This document shows positions 1 through 6,699 of a DNA stretch of 15,709 nucleotides, piece by piece. The stretch comes from Methanothrix harundinacea (GTDB taxonomy: Archaea; Halobacteriota; Methanosarcinia; Methanotrichales; Methanotrichaceae), in NCBI GenBank assembly GCA_002502785.1, contig DAQG01000056.1, positions 1-15,709 of the forward strand, written 5' to 3'. The notes under the pieces were generated by a model. That model did no database searches, had not been told where the DNA came from, and saw only the letters and a program-made list of their open reading frames with translations. Each line of letters begins with the position of its first letter. Position 1 is the stretch's first letter. The translations under genes were made by a program, and so were the position numbers.

Positions 1-973
1 CACACGGAATAGCGAAGAGCCTATTATTATAATTTTTAATTAGCGTTGGATACAACGTTATGTCACCTTCGAGACAATTCTTAATATCATTCCAGTTAGC
101 AAATAATCTGTCGAATTTCGCTTTTTCTAAATTTAAAGTTCCGTTGAACTTAGCCTTCAAAAAGTTGGCATCGCCGCTGAACCGAGTTTCTATGAAGAGA
201 GCACCTCTATCGAACTCTGCTCCTTCGAATATGGCAAAGCTATTGAATTTAGCCTTCTTAAAAACGGCACCCCATCTAAACTTGACCTTAACAAAGTTGG
301 CATATTCTCGGAACCGGGTACCTATGAAACTGGCACCACCATTGAAATGAACTCCAGGGAAGTGGGCACCACCTCTAAATTGAACACTATCAAAGGATGG
401 AGCTGATTCAAAATGAGCCTCCGCGAAATTAGCATCTCTGATAAACTTAGTGCCCCTAAAGATAACTGAGTTTTGGAAGACCACATCCTCGAAGTTCACA
501 GCATTCTGAATCTCTGATTTCGTGATTATTATAGAAGAAGTGATAAGTTTCGCTTCTTTAGCTAATCTCAAATCTTCGAGCTCGGAATTGCTTCTCTCTA
601 CAGGAACGGTCGGAAGCTTCAACCCACATATATGTAGATCGCCTTCCACGACTACCTTATCGTATTTTACCAAATCGCCTTTCTCAATCGTCGTGAGTAT
701 TTCCTCCGCTTGGATTACTCGGTGCCAGATTAAAGGATCGTATCTATTGACTTTCTCCAGGATAACTTTGGCTAAAAAACGTCTTCGTTCTTTAGTGGAG
801 TCCGCTAAAGGAGCCTTTGCAGCCCTCACCACCCTGCGCCCTTCGTCCGCCGTCTTTTTCACCCCCGCGAAAATTCGCGCCCCTGCTATTTCTCGATTTC
901 GTCGCCCCTCCTCCAGGCCGTCCAAATTTCTGCGCCGCCTGGGGCGGAGACGAGTAGAAGGAATAACGGGCAT
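1..973 (-). CDS. Pentapeptide-repeat protein, C-terminus cut off by the window edge
   Basis: Reading the minus strand from an ATG at 973 gives an open frame of about 324 codons with no stop before base 1. From about residue 145 on it shows the five-residue beat of pentapeptide repeats, A-(N/x)-F-x-x, with units such as ANFAEAHF, GGASFIGTRF, DANFLKAKF and EKAKFDRLFANW. Such repeats fold as a right-handed quadrilateral beta helix. Ahead of them is a typical entry segment (EEILTTIEKGDLVKYDKVVV then EGDLHICGLKLP). No signal peptide or membrane segment is seen, so it is probably cytoplasmic; the role is unknown. The start is uncertain: residues 1 to about 45 are arginine-rich and GC-rich and look non-coding, so a GTG at 832 or 829 may be the true start. 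In the same frame an ATG near 1044 is closed by TGA after 16 codons. The repeat part is much AT-richer than neighbouring genes. Confidence 0.8.
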   Translation of the reverse strand, partial: MPVIPSTRLRPRRRRNLDGLEEGRRNREIAGARIFAGVKKTADEGRRVVRAAKAPLADSTKERRRFLAKVILEKVNRYDPLIWHRVIQAEEILTTIEKGDLVKYDKVVVEGDLHICGLKLPTVPVERSNSELEDLRLAKEAKLITSSIIITKSEIQNAVNFEDVVFQNSVIFRGTKFIRDANFAEAHFESAPSFDSVQFRGGAHFPGVHFNGGASFIGTRFREYANFVKVKFRWGAVFKKAKFNSFAIFEGAEFDRGALFIETRFSGDANFLKAKFNGTLNLEKAKFDRLFANWNDIKNCLEGDITLYPTLIKNYNNRLFAIPC

Positions 974-1078
974 CGATTGACGCGGAAGATTTCATGGCCC
1001 AGCTATTCGCAGATCTTTCGAGCCCTTTTCATTCATCTCCATAAAATTCGCAGGTCTCCGGAGGCTGGCGATAGAGGC

Positions 1079-1087
1079 TTATATATT
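1079..1087 (+). promoter_or_regulatory. TATA box for the small exported protein
   Basis: The sequence TTATATATT lies 61 bases before the ATG at 1148, which predicts a transcript start near 1110 and a leader of about 38 bases. The element reads almost the same on the other strand, so it could also serve the minus-strand pentapeptide gene starting at 973. Confidence 0.6.
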
Positions 1088-1147
1088 GACGTATACAATA
1101 TTCTATTATTCGTCGAATGGAACGACGATAACGTGGGGTGATGAAAA

Positions 1148-1582
1148 ATGGCGAAGATTTGGGCATCGATCTTGGTGTTGGCCGCCCTCCTCTGGGTCCC
1201 AGTCCTGGCAGGGGCCGAGGAGGTGCCGGACCTCGTGGGGAACTGGACGGGCAACGTATCTGTTGTGAGATTGGGATCACTCGACGCCGTCCCTGAGATG
1301 AGTTCAGAGAACCTGACCTACAGCGATGGGATCTCCCGCCCTCTGGTAATTGAGGAGCAGAACGGCCGGAGGTTTGCGGGCGTGTGGACCTCGACCGGAA
1401 ATCCCGAAGCCTCCGAAATGATTCTCGGCGTGATCGGCTTCGACAACGAGACAATCTACATGGTGGACGAGGACGGCCACATCGATGGGAAGCTGATCTC
1501 GGCCACCGAGATGGAAGTAGTCTACCGGGAGGTCGACCCCGACGGCATGATAGTCACCATTTCCAGGTACACCAAAGCCTGA
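1148..1582 (+). CDS. Small exported protein of unknown function, lipocalin-like pattern
   Basis: This 144-residue protein starts with MAK and a hydrophobic stretch ending VLAGA, a clear Sec signal peptide with likely cleavage near residue 22. The mature part has DLVGNWTGNVSV near its start, a glycine-rich central stretch (GRRFAGVWTSTG) and alternating strands down to a short charged end (TISRYTKA). G-x-W-x-G followed by predicted strands resembles small beta-barrel or lipocalin-like secreted proteins of methanogens, but I cannot assign a ligand. The start is supported by a GGGGTGAT Shine-Dalgarno at 1135-1142 and a TATA box at 1079-1087. It stands alone, with an oligo-T stretch downstream. 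The function is unknown; that it is an exported protein is well supported. Confidence 0.82.
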   Translation: MAKIWASILVLAALLWVPVLAGAEEVPDLVGNWTGNVSVVRLGSLDAVPEMSSENLTYSDGISRPLVIEEQNGRRFAGVWTSTGNPEASEMILGVIGFDNETIYMVDEDGHIDGKLISATEMEVVYREVDPDGMIVTISRYTKA

Positions 1583-1650
1583 TCTGAAGCTACTGGAATA
1601 CTTGGTGTAGTTGGGATACCTGGAGGACTTGGATGAGGGCTTTTCCTTAT

Positions 1651-1667
1651 TCCCATTCTCTTTTTTT
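1651..1667 (+). terminator. Oligo-T terminator candidate
   Basis: A pyrimidine-rich run ending in seven T (1661-1667) lies about 80 bases after the stop at 1582. Archaeal RNA polymerase often stops at oligo-T without a hairpin. No stem-loop was seen here. Confidence 0.4.
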
Positions 1668-1721
1668 ACTCAGCCGGTTTCAAGAGCTTCGGATAGGACG
1701 TGGATAAATTTGTCACGCCCC

Positions 1722-1990
1722 CTCGGTCGCAAGGAAATTTTAGCGATTTATGATAGAGGACCCGAAGCCGTCATCAACCTTGTCGAGAGCTGCGTGTAAG
1801 ATCGTTGGAGCGGCAGCTCAACAAGAACAGTCGCAATAGCAGCAAACCACCTTCATCAGACCGCATCAGTAAGCCGGAGGGCCCGCGCAATAAGAGCGAC
1901 CGACCCGTAGGTGGTCGAGTAGGACATGCAGATCATACACACCGTAGGGTGGACGATCCGGTCCTGTGGGATCGATCACGTCCAGTTCGT
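1722..1990 (+). pseudogene. Remnant of an IS66-family transposase N-terminus
   Basis: Two pieces in different frames together resemble the N-terminus of an IS66-type transposase. The first (from 1722) reads LGRKEILAIYDRGPEAVINL and closes at a TAA at 1797-1799. The second (from 1805, frame shifted) reads LERQLNKNSRNSSKPPSSD, then RPVGGRVGHADHTHRRVDDP. The run of Asn and Ser before KPPSSD and the GG-x-x-GH-x-x-H-T segment are hallmarks of the helix-rich N-terminal and zinc-binding parts of this family. The coiled-coil segment that normally joins the two pieces is largely missing, there is a frameshift, and the catalytic DDE domain is absent. The remnant ends just before the 3' end of the flavodoxin gene. 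No flanking inverted repeats or target duplication could be found. It is a dead fragment. Confidence 0.75.
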
Positions 1991-2018
1991 GCTTCTTTGC
2001 CCTCTGGCCCCCGCCGCC

Positions 2019-2612
2019 CTATGGCGGGAAATGTTTGTCGACAATCTCTCGAACGTCTGCGAGCCACGACCGCCTCTCCTCCGGCGTGCTGGTCACCACC
2101 ACCGAGTACGTCTTTCTGTATACATTGGGAACGCCGCAAAGCCCAAACACGCAATTCTTCCAGAGAGTTTCAAGGGGATCGCCGAACGCCGCCAGCTCAC
2201 GCTCTTCCGGCGTGTTGGAGGTGTTGAAAACGAGGGCGCATTTTGCCTTCAATAGGCCGACCGGCACGCCCTCGCCGCCGTCCCCCTCCAGGAACTCGTA
2301 GGCTATTCCGGGCCTTATGACGCGGTCGACCCAGCCCTTCAGGATCGCCGGAGGCTGCCCCCACCAGTTTGGGTGGACGATAACGATACCTTCCGCGGAC
2401 GCGATCTCGTCGCAGTGCATCTGGACCGCAGGATCTACGGGCGCTCCCTTCGGGATCTCGGAGTATGGTAGGATCGGGTCGAACTTTTCCAGGTACAGGT
2501 CATGGAAGTAAACGTCGTGGCCGTTTCGCACCAGCTCCTCGACCGTCGCCTCTGCTATGGCGTGATTGAAGCTTCCGACCTTCGGATGTCCGAGGACTAC
2601 CGATATTCTCAT
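2019..2612 (-). CDS. Flavodoxin-fold NAD(P)H oxidoreductase
   Basis: The 197-residue protein belongs to the NAD(P)H:quinone oxidoreductase / flavodoxin-like fold family (KefF, MdaB, YwrO relatives). These bind FMN and pass two electrons from NAD(P)H to quinones or similar acceptors. The N-terminal beta strand and FMN phosphate loop are visible as VVLGHPKVGSFNHAI (residues 5-19). The family signature HPNWWGQPPAILKGWVDRV lies at about 80-98, followed by PGIAYEF. Length is normal and no signal peptide is present, so it is cytosolic. A GGAG at 2621-2618, five bases before the ATG, supports the start. It is separated by 135 bases and a GC-rich hairpin from the operon upstream, so it is probably transcribed alone. 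Its physiological acceptor cannot be read from the sequence; a role in redox stress is only an inference. Confidence 0.9.
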   Translation of the reverse strand: MRISVVLGHPKVGSFNHAIAEATVEELVRNGHDVYFHDLYLEKFDPILPYSEIPKGAPVDPAVQMHCDEIASAEGIVIVHPNWWGQPPAILKGWVDRVIRPGIAYEFLEGDGGEGVPVGLLKAKCALVFNTSNTPEERELAAFGDPLETLWKNCVFGLCGVPNVYRKTYSVVVTSTPEERRSWLADVREIVDKHFPP

Positions 2613-2686
2613 GGATTCTCCGAAAAATGAACGTGAATTCTTCAGCTTGATTCTGGGTTGAGTGGCTGGTGAGGGGGGGCCTTGAT

Positions 2687-2718
2687 GCGGGCCCGGCGCC
2701 GGTGGCCTTCAGGCCCGC
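2687..2718 (-). terminator. GC-rich hairpin after the ior operon
   Basis: Perfect 7-base arms GCGGGCC (2687-2693) and GGCCCGC (2712-2718) enclose a loop that itself holds the palindrome CCGGCGCCGG (2693-2702). It lies 30 bases beyond the stop of the HEAT protein gene. No T-run follows, so it may be a processing or RNA-stability element rather than a classical terminator. Confidence 0.4.
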
Positions 2719-2747
2719 AACCGCGACCTCGGGCCTTAAAGCCCTTT

Positions 2748-3290
2748 TTACTTCTGCACCTTCTCCTTCTTCCCAGGAGCTTTCGCCTGCTCGTAAGCGA
2801 GGATTGAGGCTTTGGCATGAACCCTGACGAAGGCGCTCTCATCCTCCTCGGCCGTCCTCTTCAGGATCTCCAGGGACTTTTCGTCCATCATCTCCCCCAG
2901 GACCCAGGCCGCGCCGCCCCGCATCTCCTCGGTGGCATTCTTGTCCAGGAGGAGCTCTGCCATCCTGTTCTGGACGAGATCTTTTCCCATGGCTGCGAGG
3001 CCCACCATGGCGTTGGCCTTGACGACGTCTTCAGGATCTTTGAGGGCGAGGATCAGGGGCTCCACCACATCCGGTCCGCCCTTCTTGGCGAGGGCGTTGA
3101 CGGCGTTCGCCCTGACGAGCATGTTGCTCTCCTTTGTGACAACCTCGGTCAGCTTCTCGACCGACCAGGTGGCGTCTGGCAGGTTCTCTGGCACTTGGGG
3201 ACCGGCCAGGGCGTCTATCGCCTCGGTCTCGCCCAGGGGGACGGCCTTTGGCTTCTCTTTCTTCCCAGTCTCCTTCTTCTCTTCGGCCAT
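2748..3290 (-). CDS. HEAT-repeat protein, third gene of the ior operon
   Basis: This 180-residue cytosolic protein has a charged Lys/Glu N-terminal tail (residues 1-16), then about four helical repeats of HEAT/PBS-lyase type: roughly 43-72, 74-103, 104-137 and 138-170. The unit reads like LVRANAVNALAKKGGPDVV, DVVKANAMVGLAAMGKD, and MRGGAAWVLGEMMDEKSL, each with an R/K-x-x-A-x-x-x-L-x-x-x-G/M core. It ends in a second Lys-rich tail. HEAT arrays are protein-binding scaffolds with no catalytic residues. It starts 17 bases after the iorB stop on the same strand and has no clear Shine-Dalgarno of its own, so it is probably co-transcribed and perhaps translationally coupled. A role in assembly or regulation of IorAB is inference from position alone. 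Confidence 0.85.
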   Translation of the reverse strand: MAEEKKETGKKEKPKAVPLGETEAIDALAGPQVPENLPDATWSVEKLTEVVTKESNMLVRANAVNALAKKGGPDVVEPLILALKDPEDVVKANAMVGLAAMGKDLVQNRMAELLLDKNATEEMRGGAAWVLGEMMDEKSLEILKRTAEEDESAFVRVHAKASILAYEQAKAPGKKEKVQK

Positions 3291-3307
3291 AGGCTGAGAA
3301 ATGCAAC

Positions 3308-3895
3308 CTATTCTACTTCAATTTTTCCAAGTTCGAAAGCCTTCCTGTTGATCTCCAAAAACCTTGCTGGGACGGTCTCTGAGAGCGCCTCCATTAGAGT
3401 CGTCTCCTCGATGGGAAGATGTTTAGAGAGGGCACCGAGCATCACGACGTTTGTCGCCTGGGGGCTGCCCGCCTTCGCCGCAAGGCCCGTGGCATCCATC
3501 GCCCACACCTGCGAGCAGACTTCTCTGAGGGGTGCGAGGATCTCCTCGATGGAGGGGTAACTGGCCACGCCCGTGGTGACGGTGACGGGCATCACGGGCT
3601 TCGTGTTCACCAGGGCGACCCCCTCCGGGGAGAGGTAGTGAGCGTACCTGAGGGCCTCTGCAGGCTCCATGGCGAGGAGGACGTCTGCGCCTCCCGGAGA
3701 TATCATGGCACTGTAGTCACACCCGACCCTGATATGGTTGATGACGCTTCCGCCACGCTGGGCCATGCCGTGGGTCTCGACCCCCCGAACCGATAGGCCA
3801 GCCAACATGGCGGCTCTCCCGATGATCTCAGATATCAGGATGACTCCCTGGCCGCCGACTCCGACGACGACGACGTCGCACTTTGAAGTTCTCAT
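3308..3895 (-). CDS. iorB: Indolepyruvate:ferredoxin oxidoreductase, beta subunit
   Basis: IorB is the gamma-type subunit of indolepyruvate:ferredoxin oxidoreductase. With IorA it converts aryl pyruvates and CoA to aryl-acetyl-CoA, CO2 and reduced ferredoxin. The 195-residue protein shows VVVGVGGQGVILISEI (residues 9-24), the glycine loop of the pyruvate/2-oxoacid oxidoreductase gamma domain, and GVETHGMAQRGGSV (38-51), a hallmark of IorB. I chose the ATG at 3895, which overlaps the iorA stop as ATGA and is preceded by GAGGTGGTG. An upstream start at 3946 would add 17 residues lying inside iorA and is unlikely. The overlap implies translational coupling and equal amounts of the two subunits. 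Length is typical for the family. Confidence 0.94.
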   Translation of the reverse strand: MRTSKCDVVVVGVGGQGVILISEIIGRAAMLAGLSVRGVETHGMAQRGGSVINHIRVGCDYSAMISPGGADVLLAMEPAEALRYAHYLSPEGVALVNTKPVMPVTVTTGVASYPSIEEILAPLREVCSQVWAMDATGLAAKAGSPQATNVVMLGALSKHLPIEETTLMEALSETVPARFLEINRKAFELGKIEVE

Positions 3896-5697
3896 TTCAC
3901 CACCTCGATCGCCTTCTGTGGGCATATTTGGGCGCAGACCCCGCACCCAGAGCAGAGGGCGTTTATCTTCGCAACCTCGCCGTCAAACTCGATGGCGGGA
4001 CAGCCGAATTTAACGCAGATCTTGCACCCGCCGCACTTCTCCTCGTCTACTTTTAGTCTCGGCCGACGGACTCCGGACCTTATGGCGCTGATGACGCATG
4101 CCTGCTTTGCCACCACCACCGATAGGCCCGGATGGTCCCTGGCCCTCTCGAAGGCGTCGATAGCGGATTCAAGGTCGTAGGGATCGGTTGTCTCGACGAA
4201 GCCTGCGCCCAGAGATCGGCAGATATCCTCCAGGGATAGGGCTGGAGATGTCTCGCCGCAGGCGGTGCACCCGGTCCCAGGATGAGGCTGGTGGCCTGTC
4301 ATGGCGGTGATGGAGTTGTCGAGGATCGTCACCGTCATCCTGGCGTCGTTGTAGGCGGCGTTGAGCAGGCCCGTGAGCCCCGAGTGGAGGAAAGTCGAGT
4401 CGCCCAAAACTGCGCATATGCCCTTCTCCTCGCCCCCGAACCTGATACCTGTGCCGACGGTGATGCTCGCCCCCATGCACAGGCACGTGTCAACCGTCCC
4501 CATCCCGACGCCCATGGTGTAGCAGCCTATGTCGTTCGGAAAGACTGCGTCCTTGCCAAAGGCCTTTCTCATGGCGTAATAGGTGGCCCTGTGGCTGCAG
4601 CCAGGACAGAGGGCCGGAGGCCTCGGCGGCAGGATCGAGAGAACCTCCCGGTTCATCTTCGGGGCCGCCCTTCTGGGTAGATCGATCATCCCGGCGATGG
4701 CGTTTCGCACGGTGAGGGGGTCCAGCTCTCCGACGCTCGGGACGGCGCCGGACCTCTTGCCCAGGATCTCGACTTTCGGGTTTCGCTCTTTTGCCACCAT
4801 TTCAGCGAACTCCTCGACGACGGGGTCCATCTCCTCGATCACCAGAACCTTCTCGACCCGTTCCAGGAAGTCGCCGACCATCTTCCGCGGCATCGGGTAG
4901 GCCCCTATTCTCAGTAGGGATATGTCCGCCTCAAGCTCTGCGATCGCCTCCTCGGCGTAGAGGCCGGCAATCCCCGAAGCTATGACGCCAACCTCGCTTT
5001 TCATCTCAAACCTGTTCCACGGCTCCTCTGCGAGAGCCGCCTCGATCCCGGTCTGCTTGTCAAGAAGCTCGACGTGAAGGGGCCTTGCGTGGACCGGCAG
5101 CGCCACCCTCTTCGCCGGGTTCTTTTCGAAGCTCGGTTTATCCATTCTCTTTCCGGGAGATCCGACCTCGACGTCGGCTCTGGCGTGGGATACCCTGGTC
5201 GTCGGCCTCAGCATCACCGGAACTCCGAACTCCTCCGAGAGGGCGAAAGCCCGAAGGATCATATCCCTCGCCTCCTGGGGGTCGGCGGGGTCGAGGCATG
5301 GGACCCGGGCGAACGAGGCGTACCTTCTGGAGTCCTGTTCGTTCTGGGACGAGTGGCAGTAGGGGTCGTCGGCCGAAATCACCACCATCCCGCCGCCGAC
5401 ACCGAGGTACGCCAGGGTCATGAAGGGATCTGCTGCGACGTTCAGACCCACGTGCTTCATGGTGACGACGGACCGGGTTCCCGTCCAGGAAGCCCCGATC
5501 GCCACCTCCATGGCCACCTTTTCGTTCACAGACCATTCGACGTGGATCCCATGCTCCTTGGCGAGGGGAGCAAGAAAGTCCACGATCTCGGAGGAGGGGG
5601 TTCCGGGATAGCCCGAGACGACTCCCGCCCCCGCTTCCAGGATGCCCTTGGCGATGGCGATGTTTCCCAGCAGATATTCTCTCAAGATGAAAACCAT
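3892..5697 (-). CDS. iorA: Indolepyruvate:ferredoxin oxidoreductase, alpha subunit
   Basis: IorA carries the thiamine diphosphate site and iron-sulfur clusters of indolepyruvate:ferredoxin oxidoreductase, a cytosolic enzyme of aromatic amino acid breakdown or, in methanogens, reductive synthesis from aryl acids. The 601-residue protein has normal length. The N-terminal pyrimidine-binding domain shows GYPGTPSSE (29-37) and WSVNEKVA (55-62). The diphosphate-binding domain shows ALCPGCSHR (362-370), GDSTFLHSG (432-440) and NSITAMTGHQPHPG (461-474). The C-terminal ferredoxin domain has two [4Fe-4S] sets: Cys 555, 558, 561, 566 (a C-x2-C-x2-C-x4-C variant known in IorA) and Cys 582, 585, 588, 592. 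The ATG at 5697 gives the expected start, a few residues before LLGNIAIAKGILEAG. It is first of an iorA-iorB-HEAT operon. An inverted repeat at 5712-5728 may control it. Confidence 0.96.
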   Translation of the reverse strand: MVFILREYLLGNIAIAKGILEAGAGVVSGYPGTPSSEIVDFLAPLAKEHGIHVEWSVNEKVAMEVAIGASWTGTRSVVTMKHVGLNVAADPFMTLAYLGVGGGMVVISADDPYCHSSQNEQDSRRYASFARVPCLDPADPQEARDMILRAFALSEEFGVPVMLRPTTRVSHARADVEVGSPGKRMDKPSFEKNPAKRVALPVHARPLHVELLDKQTGIEAALAEEPWNRFEMKSEVGVIASGIAGLYAEEAIAELEADISLLRIGAYPMPRKMVGDFLERVEKVLVIEEMDPVVEEFAEMVAKERNPKVEILGKRSGAVPSVGELDPLTVRNAIAGMIDLPRRAAPKMNREVLSILPPRPPALCPGCSHRATYYAMRKAFGKDAVFPNDIGCYTMGVGMGTVDTCLCMGASITVGTGIRFGGEEKGICAVLGDSTFLHSGLTGLLNAAYNDARMTVTILDNSITAMTGHQPHPGTGCTACGETSPALSLEDICRSLGAGFVETTDPYDLESAIDAFERARDHPGLSVVVAKQACVISAIRSGVRRPRLKVDEEKCGGCKICVKFGCPAIEFDGEVAKINALCSGCGVCAQICPQKAIEVVK

Positions 5698-5711
5698 CCT
5701 TGAACTTGTTT

Positions 5712-5728
5712 TATCCGCGAAGCGGATA
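5712..5728 (-). promoter_or_regulatory. Perfect inverted repeat in the iorA promoter, possible operator
   Basis: TATCCGC-GAA-GCGGATA has perfect 7-base arms around 3 bases and lies 15 to 31 bases before the iorA ATG. A TATA-like stretch on the same strand (ATAATAAAT, 5744-5736) predicts a transcript start near 5714, so the repeat would lie between TATA box and start site, a classic place for an archaeal repressor. Operator function is inferred; a short mRNA hairpin is the alternative. Confidence 0.5.
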
Positions 5729-5895
5729 CGGCTTGATTTATTATCGTGCGGTCAGGGGGTGATCGCCCTTTCGATAAAGCCGTTTCGAGACCTGAGCGGT
5801 TCTCGGAAAGATGAGCACCAAAACATTCTTCGCCTGATAAGTTGTAAGAAGAAAACGGAGGAATTATCATCAACAGACCGATCAATATCCTTTGT

Positions 5896-6120
5896 ATGGT
5901 GATGCTGGCGGTGGCGCTGGTCGCCTTCGCTGGATGCACCGAAAAACCGCCCGAGTCTGAAGCTGCACGCTCAGAGCCAGTTGCTGGCGCCGAGGAAGAG
6001 TTCTCCAACGAGACAACGGTGAACGAGAGCTGCGAGGAGGGGTACACCAAGTTTACGATCTGTCCTTCTGACGAAATTGAGCCGAAGCTCGATTCGAAGG
6101 GAGAGCCTTCACGGGGATGA
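5896..6120 (+). CDS. Short lipoprotein of unknown function, start unusual
   Basis: From the ATG at 5896 the product is 74 residues: a hydrophobic stretch ending in AFAGC (lipobox-like, Cys 14), then an acidic Glu/Ser-rich region with two more Cys (NESCEEGYTKFTICPS) and a charged end. It is probably lipid-anchored outside the membrane. The frame is open upstream to 5848, and the codons before the ATG (INRPINILC) would supply the basic N-region that the signal otherwise lacks. A perfect GGAGG at 5857-5861 sits 7 bases before an ATC codon at 5869 (4 before the ATC at 5866), exactly where a start is expected, but no ATG, GTG or TTG is there. Either an AUC start is used or the original ATG has mutated. 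No family is recognised. It converges on the gene ending at 6164. Confidence 0.55.
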   Translation: MVMLAVALVAFAGCTEKPPESEAARSEPVAGAEEEFSNETTVNESCEEGYTKFTICPSDEIEPKLDSKGEPSRG

Positions 6121-6145
6121 ACTCTTAAACTGGATAAAAATTTAT

Positions 6146-6176
6146 GCTGACGCCCTCATGTCTTCAGGGCGTCAGC
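6146..6176 (-). terminator. Strong hairpin between convergent genes
   Basis: Perfect 11-base arms GCTGACGCCCT (6146-6156) and AGGGCGTCAGC (6166-6176) enclose a 9-base loop. On the minus strand the hairpin is followed by ATAAATTTTTAT, so it best fits a terminator for the minus-strand gene, whose TGA (6166-6164) lies at the arm/loop border. On the plus strand it lies 26 bases after the lipoprotein stop but without a T tail. Confidence 0.7.
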
Positions 6177-6414
6177 TCGCAGTTCTCGTCGCAGACGGAG
6201 ACGAAAACCCAGTCCGGAGGCTGCCAGCCTGCAGGGCTTTTCTCACCCTCAAACTCGCCGACCTCGACGACGCATTCTGCACGAACCAGCTGGACGAACG
6301 ACCAGTCCACAGATCGTGCGTCCACGCGACTTTGTTTTCGAACCGTCCGCTCCGAAGCGTCTCGACCCTGTTCACCAGCTCGTCAGTATAATGCTTCGTC
6401 ACGTCCAGTTTCAT
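6164..6414 (-). pseudogene. Small gene of unknown function with an internal frameshift
   Basis: From the ATG at 6414 one frame reads MKLDVTKHYTDELVNRVETL and on to KVAWTHDLWTGR, then turns into a Ser/Arg-rich sequence typical of a wrong frame. A second minus-strand frame beginning around 6300 reads FVQLVRAECVVEVGEFEG, EKSPAGWQPPDWVFVSV and CDENCELTP, then TGA at 6166-6164 inside a terminator hairpin. Joined by a one-base shift at about 6290-6310 they make a plausible acidic protein of about 84 residues with paired cysteines. The start at 6414, rather than a TTG at 6453, is favoured because a TATA box at 6461-6469 predicts a transcript start near 6439. I do not recognise the family. The gene is either newly broken or has a sequencing error. 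Confidence 0.6.
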
Positions 6415-6460
6415 GGTAATGGCCGGCACGTCTCCGATGGCAAGATTCGTCAAGGTTTAC

Positions 6461-6469
6461 TTTTATAAG
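6461..6469 (-). promoter_or_regulatory. TATA box for the frameshifted small gene
   Basis: CTTATAAAAG read on the minus strand is a good archaeal TATA box, about 50 bases before the ATG at 6414. It predicts a transcript start near 6439. Confidence 0.5.
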
Positions 6470-6561
6470 ATGGGTCTTGAACCTGGAATATCCCAACTTT
6501 TTCAGTCTTCATTCCGTCGCCATGCATCTGGGGGCGCCTTCCCATAAGATTATTCAAAAAC

Positions 6562-6573
6562 CATATATATAAT
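6562..6573 (+). promoter_or_regulatory. TATA box upstream of the 238-residue exported protein
   Basis: CATATATATAAT is a strong TATA box predicting a transcript start near 6595. That leaves a leader of about 105 bases before the ATG at 6700, unusually long next to the other leaders in this window. Confidence 0.6.
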
Positions 6574-6594
6574 GAAATTTACTTTAATAAATCC

Positions 6595-6645
6595 ATGGTT
6601 TGGCCGATATCGCCGCCGAACGCCCAGCTTAGCATGATTCCATAA
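6595..6645 (+). other. Possible 16-codon leader ORF in the long 5' leader
   Basis: An ATG at 6595, right where transcription from the TATA box at 6562 should begin, opens a frame MVWPISPPNAQLSMIP that stops at TAA 6643-6645, 54 bases before the main start. It could be translated leaderless as a regulatory leader peptide, or be chance. No homology or codon signal is long enough to decide. Confidence 0.2.
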
Positions 6646-6699
6646 CTTTCGTACAGGGCTAGCCGGTTGGCGGCAATGCGATAAAATAGGTGACAATGT

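Noticed and set aside
60..350. A 96-codon plus-strand frame with periodic Leu/Ala/Asn
   Set aside because: The periodicity is the complement of the minus-strand pentapeptide repeats.
1029..1454. A 141-codon minus-strand frame over the small exported protein
   Set aside because: It is Arg/Ser/Pro-rich shadow sequence; the plus strand has a TATA box, ribosome site and signal peptide.
5074..5703. A 209-codon plus-strand frame opposite iorA
   Set aside because: iorA is certain from its motifs and length; the opposite frame is a GC-rich artefact.
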